In this document: in pieces, positions 17,976 through 26,616 of the stretch
Layout of the letters: each line of letters begins with the position of its first letter
How positions within the stretch are numbered: the first letter of the stretch is position 1
Assembly: GCA_013334865.1 (NCBI GenBank)
Contig: JAAXWS010000006.1
Span: 69,306 to 133,305 of the forward strand
Direction of reading: 5' to 3'
Length of the DNA stretch: 64,000 bases
Source: Chlorobiaceae bacterium
Lineage (GTDB): Bacteria; Bacteroidota; Chlorobiia; Chlorobiales; Chlorobiaceae
Made by a program: the position numbers and the translations under genes
The notes under the pieces: generated by a model
What the model was told of the DNA's origin: nothing
The model's input: only the letters and a program-made list of their open reading frames with translations
Databases searched by the model: none

Positions 17976-18374
17976 GTGCAGCTTACCCTGACGATAGACG
18001 GAAAAAAATACATAGTTGACGTCGACGTGGTGGAGGGAGAGGAGGTCCGGATGCCACCGGCCACCCCTTCGGCGACCCCCGCCACCATACGCTCGGGCCA
18101 GGCCGTCGAACCTCCCGCCCGGCCCCAGGCAGCGCCTCCGGCAGCGGACGGGCTGCCCGACGACAAGGTGTGCCGCAGCCCCATCGCCGGCATCGTCCAG
18201 CGGATCAACGTCCAGCCCGGCCAGCAGCTCCAGGTCAACGACCTGCTGGTGGTGCTCGAGGCGATGAAAATGGAGACGAACATCACGGCGCATGTCGAAG
18301 GGAAGGTCAAGAGGATCCTCGCATCGGTCGGCGAAGCCGTAAAGAGCGGGCAGGCCCTGATCGAGTTCGAGTAA
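17976..18374 (+). CDS. Biotin carboxyl carrier protein (1.3S / MmdC-like)
   Basis: Biotinylation motif VLEAMKMETNITAHVEGKV; Pro/Ala linker. Confidence 0.94.
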   Translation: MQLTLTIDGKKYIVDVDVVEGEEVRMPPATPSATPATIRSGQAVEPPARPQAAPPAADGLPDDKVCRSPIAGIVQRINVQPGQQLQVNDLLVVLEAMKMETNITAHVEGKVKRILASVGEAVKSGQALIEFE

Positions 18375-18396
18375 ATACGAAAACGGAAGTCCGAGG

Positions 18397-19533
18397 TTGA
18401 AAGGCATCTTCAGAATTGCCCTCAAGCTGCTGATGAACGACAAGAGCAAGTTCACCGCGCTCCTTGTCGGCATCACCTTCGCCGTATTCCTGATGGTGAT
18501 GATGATGTCGATGTTCACCGGAATCCTGGCCAAGTCCTGCGCCCCCGTCTACAACATCGGCGCCAGGATCTGGGTCATGGACCCGGCGGTGAACAACACC
18601 ATCAGCAGCATCCCCATGCCTGATTACGTGCTCTCGACCGCCCGCAGCATCGAAGGGGTCAAGTACGCCGTGCCGCTCTATTACGGCGGTGCGCAGGTCA
18701 AGCTCAAGGATGGCACCTACCAGAGCGTGACGGTCATCGGCCTCGACGACTCCACCCTCTTCGGCAGGCCGGAGCTGGTCGAGGGCAGGATCGAGGACAT
18801 CTTCGCAGAGAACGCGTTCCTGGTGGTGAAGGATGCAGAGTACGCCAAGCTTGAAAGCCCGAAGGTTGGCACCGAATTCGAAATCAACGACAACCGCGGC
18901 ACGATCGTCGGCCTCGCCAGGGTCGCCTCGTCCGGGCTCTTCGGCGTTCCGACCCTTTACACCACGTTCAACCGTGCGATCACCTACATCCCGTCGTCGA
19001 GGTTCACGACCTCGTACGTGCTGATCGAACCGAAACGGGAGTCGGATATCCCCCGCATCCAGCGGGAGATCGCCAAGATCGGCTACGACGCCCTCACCAG
19101 CGAGCAGTTCGTCAGGAAGATCTCCGACTTCTATACCTTCAAGACCGGCATGGGAATGAACATCATGCTCATGACGGCCATCAGCTTCATCGTGGGCCTC
19201 TCCATCTCAGGGCAGACCTTCTACACCTTCATCCTCGAGAACATCGACAAGTTCGGAGCCATGAAGGCAATCGGCGCCAAGGGGCGGGAACTGGTCTCGA
19301 TGATCCTCTTCCAGTCCTTCTTCACCTCGCTGGTCGGCTACGGGCTCGGCGTCGGAGCGGCATCGACATTCATGACGCTGGCCAAGTTGCGACTGCCGGA
19401 GTATGCTGCGCAGACAACCTTCGCGATCCTCGGCTTCGCGTTGCTGATGGTGGTGGTCATCGCCGGGATATCGAGCTACATCGGCGTGCGCAAGGTGCTC
19501 CAGATCCAACCGTTCGATATCTTCAGGGGGTGA
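18397..19533 (+). CDS. ABC transporter permease (DevC/FtsX-like)
   Basis: MacB/DevC topology: one N-terminal TM, large periplasmic domain, three C-terminal TMs; next to an ATPase gene. Confidence 0.86.
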   Translation: MKGIFRIALKLLMNDKSKFTALLVGITFAVFLMVMMMSMFTGILAKSCAPVYNIGARIWVMDPAVNNTISSIPMPDYVLSTARSIEGVKYAVPLYYGGAQVKLKDGTYQSVTVIGLDDSTLFGRPELVEGRIEDIFAENAFLVVKDAEYAKLESPKVGTEFEINDNRGTIVGLARVASSGLFGVPTLYTTFNRAITYIPSSRFTTSYVLIEPKRESDIPRIQREIAKIGYDALTSEQFVRKISDFYTFKTGMGMNIMLMTAISFIVGLSISGQTFYTFILENIDKFGAMKAIGAKGRELVSMILFQSFFTSLVGYGLGVGAASTFMTLAKLRLPEYAAQTTFAILGFALLMVVVIAGISSYIGVRKVLQIQPFDIFRG

Positions 19534-19534
19534 T

Positions 19535-20239
19535 ATGGGCGAGAGTCTGATCAGGGCCGACAACCTGGCGAAGTGGTTCGGCGAAGGCGCGTCTCGCACC
19601 ATGGCGGTGCGAGACGCCTGCTTCGAAGTGAGGCATGGCGAGATGCTCTATATCGTCGGCCCCTCGGGAAGCGGCAAGACCACCCTGCTCAGCATGGTTT
19701 CGGGCATCCTGAAGCCGAACGGCGGCAACGTCACGGTCGAGGGGCGGGACCTGTGGAGCATGGGTGACGACGAACTCGCCGACCTCAGGCTGAACAAGAT
19801 CGGCTTCGTCTTCCAGGACTACCACCTCTTCCCCCGCCTGACCACCCTCGAAAACGTGGCCATCCCGCTGATCCTGAAGAAGGTGGAGTGGGACGAGGCG
19901 CTCCGGCGTTCGATGGAGTACCTCGAGATCGTTGGCCTCAAAGACCGGGCAAACCTGCAGCCGGTCAAGCTGAGTGGCGGCGAGCAGCAGCGCGTGGCTA
20001 TTGCCCGGGCGATCGTCGGCCAGCCCGACATCCTGATCTTCGACGAACCGACCGCCTCGCTCGACGGCGACACGGGCAGGAAGATCGTGGAGTTCGTCAA
20101 GAAGAGGATCCTCGACGAGAATCGATGCATCATCATCGTGACCCACGACAGCAGGATCTACGAATACGCCGACACGATCCTGAAGATGGAGGACGGAAAA
20201 ATCACCGGAGTCGAAAAAAACCACCTGCATGAGAAATAA
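19535..20239 (+). CDS. ABC transporter ATP-binding protein (LolD/DevA-like)
   Basis: Walker A GPSGSGKTT, signature LSGGEQQRVAIARAI, Walker B ILIFDEPT. Confidence 0.95.
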   Translation: MGESLIRADNLAKWFGEGASRTMAVRDACFEVRHGEMLYIVGPSGSGKTTLLSMVSGILKPNGGNVTVEGRDLWSMGDDELADLRLNKIGFVFQDYHLFPRLTTLENVAIPLILKKVEWDEALRRSMEYLEIVGLKDRANLQPVKLSGGEQQRVAIARAIVGQPDILIFDEPTASLDGDTGRKIVEFVKKRILDENRCIIIVTHDSRIYEYADTILKMEDGKITGVEKNHLHEK

Positions 20240-21173
20240 AATCCTGATAGGGCTTGCAGTCCTCGGCGTCCTGTTCGGACTCGGCAACGCGTTCTTCATG
20301 AAGATACGCCCGAACCCGCAGCCACCCGCCTTCAAGCCGGCATCGAACCCCTACCCGAAGGGCATCTATGCCAACGGCATCATCGAGAGCGCGCAGTCGA
20401 GCGGTTCCAACGTCAACATCTACCCCGAAGTTGCGGGTACAGTGCTCCGCGTCCTGGTGGCCGAAGGCCAGAAGGTCAACGCGGGCACGCCGCTGCTCGA
20501 ACTCGACGACCGGGTGCAGCGTGCAACGGCCGAATCGGCGAAGGCGCAGGTAGAGGTGGCCTCAGCCAGCCTGGCGACCGTAGAGGCGCAATACGAGAAG
20601 CTGAAGGCTTCATGGGATCTCGACCAGAGGTCGGTAAGCCGGGACGCCCTCGACACCTCGGCGAATGCGGTCAAGGCGGCAAGGGCGGGGCTCGAACTCG
20701 CTCGGAAGCAGTCCAAGGCATCCGAGGCCCTGCTTTCGAAATACCTCATCAGGGCGGTCGCCGACGGCACGATCCTGTCGGTCAACACCTCAGCGGGAAG
20801 CTACATCTCGAGCCAGGGAAGCTACAGCACCTACTCCAGCGGGTTTGCCCCGGTAATCGTGATGGGAAGCCTGAACGGCGACCTTGCGGTCCGCTGCTAC
20901 GTCGACGAAATCCTCATCCAGCGCCTGCCTGAGCCGTCGAAGATGCATGCCCGCATGTCGATCCGGGGAACGAGCGTCACGGTTCCGCTTAAGTTTGTCA
21001 GGTTCCAGCCTAACGTCACGCCGAAAATCGAGCTTTCAAGCCAGAGGACGGAACGGGTCGACGTCAGGGTGCTCCCGCTCCTCTTCAGCTTCGTCAAACC
21101 AGAAGGCCTCAACCTCTATCCCGGTCAACTTGTCGACATATACATCGGAGAAGATGCAGCGAACCGTAAATAA
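20229..21173 (+). CDS. HlyD/DevB-like membrane fusion protein
   Basis: NVNIYPEVAGTVLRVLVAEGQKVNAGTPLLELDDR and a downstream beta-barrel region. Confidence 0.88.
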   Translation: MRNKILIGLAVLGVLFGLGNAFFMKIRPNPQPPAFKPASNPYPKGIYANGIIESAQSSGSNVNIYPEVAGTVLRVLVAEGQKVNAGTPLLELDDRVQRATAESAKAQVEVASASLATVEAQYEKLKASWDLDQRSVSRDALDTSANAVKAARAGLELARKQSKASEALLSKYLIRAVADGTILSVNTSAGSYISSQGSYSTYSSGFAPVIVMGSLNGDLAVRCYVDEILIQRLPEPSKMHARMSIRGTSVTVPLKFVRFQPNVTPKIELSSQRTERVDVRVLPLLFSFVKPEGLNLYPGQLVDIYIGEDAANRK

Positions 21174-22671
21174 GCACATGGCGATGCCGTCGACATCATG
21201 CCTGGCAGCTTTCCTCGGCGTCGGCCTGCTGTCACTGTCCGGATGCGCGGCCGGGCCCGATTTCGTCAGGCCCGACGCTCCGGCCGTCTCGGCCTTCGAC
21301 CGGCCCGAGATCCCGTCGAAGCACACCTCGAAGGAGTTTGCCGCGCCCCGGTTCGACGAGGGCGTCGGCCCTGCGGCGAACTGGTGGCATTCGTTCGGAT
21401 CGGGCGGGATCGACTCGGTGGTTGCCGCCGGCCTTGCCGGCAATCCGGGCCTGCAGGCGGCACAGGCAAGCCTCAGCCAAAGCCGTGAAAACCTCCGCGC
21501 CGGGGCGGGCATCTTCTTCCCGCAGGTCGGCGCGGCCTTCAACCAGTCCAGGGGGAACCTCCCTTCGGCCGCAGGAGGAAGCTCCCGTCAGGGCTCTGTC
21601 TTCAACCTCTCGACCCTTTCGGCTTCGGTCAGCTATGCCCTCGACATTTTCGGCGGGCAGCGCCGTGCCATCGAAGGCCTCGGGGCGCAGGTCGACCAGC
21701 AACAGGCAGAGACCATCGGCACCTACATGATGCTCTCCGGCAACATCGTCAACACCTGCATCGCCATCGCCGCCTACCGAGAAGAGATCGACGAGATCGA
21801 ACAGCTGATCGCGATCCAGCAGCAACAGCTCTCCATCGCCGAAACACAGCACCGCTCGGGCATCGCGACCTTCGGCGCCGTGCTCGCCCTGCAGGGGCAG
21901 TTGACCGCCCTCGAAGCAAGCCTGCCGCCGGTCCGTCAGCAGCTGAGCCAGTCGGAGCACCTCCTTGCGGCTCTCGTCGGAAAGACTCCTGCCGAATGGC
22001 AGGCCCCGGACCTTCGGCTGTCCGGCATCTCGCTGCCCGAACGGCTGCCGCTTTCGCTGCCTTCGGAGCTTGTCCGCCAGCGCCCCGACATCCTTGCCGC
22101 CGAAGCCCGCCTCCATGCGTCGAACGCCGCCATCGGCGTGGCCACGGCGGCCATGTTCCCGAGCTTCACCCTCAACGGCACTTACGAACGCTCGGGCAAC
22201 AGCTTGAGCGCCCTGCCCGACGGAGGAAACGGTTTCTGGGGAATCGGGGCCGGCATCACGCAGCCGCTCTTCAACGGGGGCACGCTCAACGCGAAGCGGC
22301 GTGCCGCCATCGATGCAAGGGATCAGAGCCAGGCCCTCTACCGGCAGGTAGTACTCGGCGCTTTCGCGCAGGTAGCCGACATCGTCAGGGCACTCGGACA
22401 CGATGCCGAACTTGCGGATGCCCAGTCGAGGGCTGTCAGGGACACGAAGCTGTCGCTTGACCTCGTCCAGGCCAATTACCGCTCCGGGCTGGTCGGTTAC
22501 GTGCAGGTGATCCTTGCCGACATCCAGTACCGGCAGGCACGGATCGGGCTGCTCCAGGCACGGGCCCGTCAGCTGCAGGATGCCGCAGCACTGTACGTGG
22601 CCCTGGGCGGGGGGTGGCAGCAGGATGCCGAAGCGAAGAAGAAGGCGGGGCTACCTGTATCTCACCCCTGA
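21154..22671 (+). CDS. TolC/NodT-like outer membrane efflux lipoprotein
   Basis: LSLSGCAAGPDFVRPDAPAV lipobox and NodT-type helices (LPSELVRQRPDILAAEARLHASNAAIGVATAAMFPSFTLNG). Start at 21154 or 21178. Confidence 0.9.
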   Translation: MQRTVNKHMAMPSTSCLAAFLGVGLLSLSGCAAGPDFVRPDAPAVSAFDRPEIPSKHTSKEFAAPRFDEGVGPAANWWHSFGSGGIDSVVAAGLAGNPGLQAAQASLSQSRENLRAGAGIFFPQVGAAFNQSRGNLPSAAGGSSRQGSVFNLSTLSASVSYALDIFGGQRRAIEGLGAQVDQQQAETIGTYMMLSGNIVNTCIAIAAYREEIDEIEQLIAIQQQQLSIAETQHRSGIATFGAVLALQGQLTALEASLPPVRQQLSQSEHLLAALVGKTPAEWQAPDLRLSGISLPERLPLSLPSELVRQRPDILAAEARLHASNAAIGVATAAMFPSFTLNGTYERSGNSLSALPDGGNGFWGIGAGITQPLFNGGTLNAKRRAAIDARDQSQALYRQVVLGAFAQVADIVRALGHDAELADAQSRAVRDTKLSLDLVQANYRSGLVGYVQVILADIQYRQARIGLLQARARQLQDAAALYVALGGGWQQDAEAKKKAGLPVSHP

Positions 22672-22756
22672 CGGGTCGCATTTCTCCAGAACCCGGGGGG
22701 ATGGTGAAGCAAACCCAGCGAGAGGTGCGGAACATGAAACAACCATCGCGAGCACA

Positions 22757-23512
22757 TCACGACAACACGACCGACGAGGACAGGCAGTAGCCTATACCAC
22801 GATAAGTTTTTATAGGGAAACCGCATCCAGTCTCCTCGGTCTTCTTCCTGAGCCGGTAAATCAGGGATTCCAGAGCCCGGTTCCCCTTGTCGTCAGGCTG
22901 ATATGCGAGAATCTTGAGGATGTACTGACGGGTCACGATCGCCGTGCTCTGCAACACCAGCGTGAGCATGAACTCGTACTCTTTGGCCGTCAGGGAAACC
23001 ACGTCTCCTTTTGGCGTCCGGAGGGACCAGTCGTTCCTGTAAAGCTTCCATGGTTCGGCACTATCCCCTGCCCCCGTTTCCCCGGTCGCAGGCGTTGCCT
23101 CGGTTTTGGACCGGAACCGCTCCATACGATCCGCGAGGTTGTCGACCAGGGCCATAAGTTCACGGGTGTCGACGGATTTGACCAGGCAGGCATCCGCTCC
23201 GGATGCATATCCGGCAAGACGGGTTTCGACATCGGAAGCCGGACAGAGCATGATGATGCATGCCCCGGTGTTTTTCCGCACATACTCGCTCAAGACAAGC
23301 CCGCTTTGGTCCCCCAGGCTGGAATTCAAGATCACCAGATCGCAAAGTTCCGACAGGATGTACTGATAAAAATCTCCGGATGATCCAAAACCTGAGGCCC
23401 GATACCCCCGGAGGTTCAGATAATCTACGATGGCGTCACGATACTCCTGATCGACGTCGACAATGGACACACTGATATCGACTGCTGTGCGCGGTTGCTG
23501 CTGTTGGGTCAT
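22757..23512 (-). CDS. OmpR-type response regulator (REC + winged helix)
   Basis: VSIVDVDQEYRDAIVDYLNLRGY...LVILNSSLG and a wHTH C-terminus LESLIYRLRKKTEETGCGFPIKTYRGIGYCL. The usual phospho-acceptor Asp region reads CDLVILNSSLGDQ. Confidence 0.82.
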   Translation of the reverse strand: MTQQQQPRTAVDISVSIVDVDQEYRDAIVDYLNLRGYRASGFGSSGDFYQYILSELCDLVILNSSLGDQSGLVLSEYVRKNTGACIIMLCPASDVETRLAGYASGADACLVKSVDTRELMALVDNLADRMERFRSKTEATPATGETGAGDSAEPWKLYRNDWSLRTPKGDVVSLTAKEYEFMLTLVLQSTAIVTRQYILKILAYQPDDKGNRALESLIYRLRKKTEETGCGFPIKTYRGIGYCLSSSVVLS

Positions 23513-24475
23513 GTCTTTTCCCCAGGTCCTGTATTTTCGGGTTTGAGAGACCTCCCCCATCCCGTCCGGACAACCGCCTGAATAAGGACGGTAGCCGGAA
23601 ATTTGATTGAACCTTTCGCGACAAGCACATGCACCGGCATTACGGAGCGGGAAACGACCGCCATGCAAGGCAACTGCAGCATGGCAGCCCGGACTTCATG
23701 ACCGATTCCCCCTTGATAACACGCAGAACACATCACCAACCACGAACAGGCGTAACATTCATTAGCTCAAAGCATACCGGACCATCGAAGCTAAACCGGC
23801 ATGGCTTACAGGTTTGCCAAGGGCAGCCTCGACAGGCCGATCGCATTGCCATGACAGACCGGATCAAACAAGGGCAAAGCTGCGCGGCTTGAAAGCGCTC
23901 CGTGAATGTCAGGGATTCATACGAAAGAGCTCCCTTGTGAGGGATAAGGGGGGGGAACCAATAAAATACACTGGCGTATATTTACTACATATTTTGCGAA
24001 TTAAATAGAAAAAAGAGACAATTCTCCAATTACCACTTACACCAAGCTGAAGAAAACAGTCAGAACCGGCATATCGTTCCTCAGGATGAGCCGAGGACAT
24101 AAACCGAAGAGCTATGGGGAACCAAAGAGGTTGCCGCCTCCCTTTCCGACTATTTTTCATACTTTTTATACAGATATTTTTATATATTCTTAATATACAT
24201 ACAGCATTATCGACAACTACGGAATATGAACGCATGTTCATGGATTCATACCGGTCATCATGATCAGCCGAAAGCCAGTAGAGATCGGGTTTGCCGTAAT
24301 GTATATTCATGTTCTATGAGCTGATGTGGAAAAGAGTACCTGAATCACGTCCAATGAGCAGAAATGCAAACCATGAGTTGCGTTTTCTTACTCTCCCGCA
24401 TAATTCACTTGCCACATCCGGCCATGAGCATCTATCTTTCATAAGATCGTCTTCCCAACACTCCGCTCCCCTGCC

Positions 24476-25213
24476 ATGAGCGACAAAGTGCTGATCGTGC
24501 AGAACATTTCTCATGAAGGTCCGGGGCTCCTCCTCGACATTCTGCACGAATATTCCATCGGTTTCGACTGCTGCGACCTGTCGAAGGGTGCGCTAATCCC
24601 GGACCCCTGCAGCTACGCCTGCGTCGTGGTGCTTGGCGGTCCGCAGAGCGCCAACGACAGGACACAGGCCATGGACCACGAGCTCCGGCGCGTCGGAGAA
24701 ACGCTTGACGCCGGGATCCCCTGCCTCGGCATCTGCCTCGGCCTGCAGGTGATGGTGAAAGCCGCAGGTGGTGCCGTGATAACAGCACCCGTTAAAGAGA
24801 CTGGATTCCATGAACCCGACGGAACCCCCTACCAGGTCACCCTCACTCCCGAAGGCCGCAGCGACCTCCTGTTCAGAGGCCTTCAGGAGCAGTTGCGCGT
24901 ATTCCAGCTCCATGGTGAAACGGTCGTAACGGCTGCAGGAATGACCCTCCTCGGCACGGGGAAGGGATGCAGGAACCAGGTCGTTCGGTTCGGTGAACGC
25001 GCCTGGGGATTGCAGTGCCATTTCGAAATGACTCGCGGGATGTTCGAAACCTGGACGCATATCGACCCTGACCTCAGGAGAATGGACCGGAAAGCGCTGC
25101 TGGCAGGGTTCGACCTTATCCGGGACGACTACACGCAGACCGGGCGAAAACTGCTGCTTAACTTCCTCAATACCGCAGGGCTTGCGGCAGGCGCGCGGGA
25201 GGCCCTGCAATGA
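24476..25213 (+). CDS. Class I glutamine amidotransferase-like protein
   Basis: GIPCLGICLGLQVMVKAAGGAV (nucleophile Cys) and VFQLHGETV, GLQCHFEMT. Confidence 0.9.
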   Translation: MSDKVLIVQNISHEGPGLLLDILHEYSIGFDCCDLSKGALIPDPCSYACVVVLGGPQSANDRTQAMDHELRRVGETLDAGIPCLGICLGLQVMVKAAGGAVITAPVKETGFHEPDGTPYQVTLTPEGRSDLLFRGLQEQLRVFQLHGETVVTAAGMTLLGTGKGCRNQVVRFGERAWGLQCHFEMTRGMFETWTHIDPDLRRMDRKALLAGFDLIRDDYTQTGRKLLLNFLNTAGLAAGAREALQ

Positions 25214-26616
25214 GCGGCAACCCGGGAATAGTGGATCCAAGGCGTATCAGGCGTCTGAACTCCTGTGAAGGCCGCGTTGGCCCGGTGATCTACTGGATGT
25301 CGCGAGACCAGCGCGTACGGCACAACTGGGCGCTTTTATACGCATGCGGCAAAGCAAACGAAATCGGCAGCTCCCTGGAGGTCGTCTTCACGCTCGCCCC
25401 CTCCTTCCTCGGCGCCCCATGGCGTCATTACGACTTCATGCTCAGGGGGTTGATGGAGGTCGAAGCTTCCCTCAGGGCTATCGGCATCCCGATGGCCGTG
25501 CTCTCTGGAGACCCGGCAGCAGAACTTGCCGGACACGCCCTCAGGATCGGAGCCGGAGCCGTCGTGACCGACTTCTCCCCCCTGCGGCTGCCGAGAAGCT
25601 GGAAAGATAAGGCTTCCAGACAGCTGTCCTGTCCATTCTACGAGGTCGATGCCCACAACATCGTCCCCTGCTGGCTCGCCTCGACGAAACAGGAGTTCGC
25701 CGCAAGGACGATCCGGCCGAAACTCAACGCCCTGGCCGGTTCGTTCCTGAAACCCTATCCGGAACCGGACCCCCGCTTCCAGCCCTCCGGCATCCGGCAA
25801 ACATGCATCAGTTGGGAATCGCTGGCCTCAAAGGTAGATGCCAACCATTCCATCGGGCCTGTCGACCATCTGCAGCCGGGAGAGAACGCAGCTGAAAAGC
25901 AGTTGCGGCGCTTCATCGACCATGCACTGCACTGCTATGCGGAATCGGGGCACGATCCGAACGCAGGGTGCGTCTCGGGGCTTTCGCCCTACCTCCATTT
26001 CGGTCAGATCAGCGCGCAGCATGCCGCGCTCTCGGCTCTGGAGAGTGGGGCCGGGGCACAAAACCTCGAGGCATTCGTCGAGGAGCTCTTCATCCGGCGG
26101 GAGCTAGCGGAAAACTACTGCTACCGCAACGAACGCTACGACGCATTCGATGGCATCCCCGGATGGGCCAAAGCCACGCTGGCCGCCCATGCGGACGACC
26201 GTCGGGAATACTGCTACTCAGCGGACGCTTTCGAGTGTGCCGTCACGCACGATCCCCTCTGGAACGCCGCGCAGTCCCAACTCGTGAAAACGGGCACCAT
26301 CCACGGCTACATGCGGATGTACTGGGCGAAAAAAATTCTCGAGTGGAGCGATTCCCCGGCAGCCGCATTCGACATCGCCGTCATGCTGAACGACAGGTAC
26401 GCCCTCGACGGGCGGGACCCGAACGGCTATACCGGCATCGCCTGGTCCATCGGCGGCCTTCACGACCGTCCCTGGTTCGAGCGACCGGTCTACGGGAAGA
26501 TCCGCTATATGAACGCGGCAGGGAGCGCCCGCAAGTTCGACGTCGAACGATACATCCGTTCAGTCACGTCCGGCAATGCAATATGGCCGGCCGTCAATGG
26601 GAGCGACAGGCCATGA
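25210..26616 (+). CDS. Class II-like deoxyribodipyrimidine photolyase
   Basis: GPVIYWMSRDQRVRHNWALLYA, VDAHNIVPCW, GYMRMYWAKKILEWS, DGRDPNGYTGIAWSIGGLHDRPW. Confidence 0.92.
   Translation: MSGNPGIVDPRRIRRLNSCEGRVGPVIYWMSRDQRVRHNWALLYACGKANEIGSSLEVVFTLAPSFLGAPWRHYDFMLRGLMEVEASLRAIGIPMAVLSGDPAAELAGHALRIGAGAVVTDFSPLRLPRSWKDKASRQLSCPFYEVDAHNIVPCWLASTKQEFAARTIRPKLNALAGSFLKPYPEPDPRFQPSGIRQTCISWESLASKVDANHSIGPVDHLQPGENAAEKQLRRFIDHALHCYAESGHDPNAGCVSGLSPYLHFGQISAQHAALSALESGAGAQNLEAFVEELFIRRELAENYCYRNERYDAFDGIPGWAKATLAAHADDRREYCYSADAFECAVTHDPLWNAAQSQLVKTGTIHGYMRMYWAKKILEWSDSPAAAFDIAVMLNDRYALDGRDPNGYTGIAWSIGGLHDRPWFERPVYGKIRYMNAAGSARKFDVERYIRSVTSGNAIWPAVNGSDRP

Noticed and set aside
25968-26612. N-terminal 215 aa of the 1070-aa ORF as a photolyase-kinase fusion
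   Set aside because: This part is a +1 frame overlap with the real photolyase; a good ATG at 26613 (ATGA overlap) starts the kinase.
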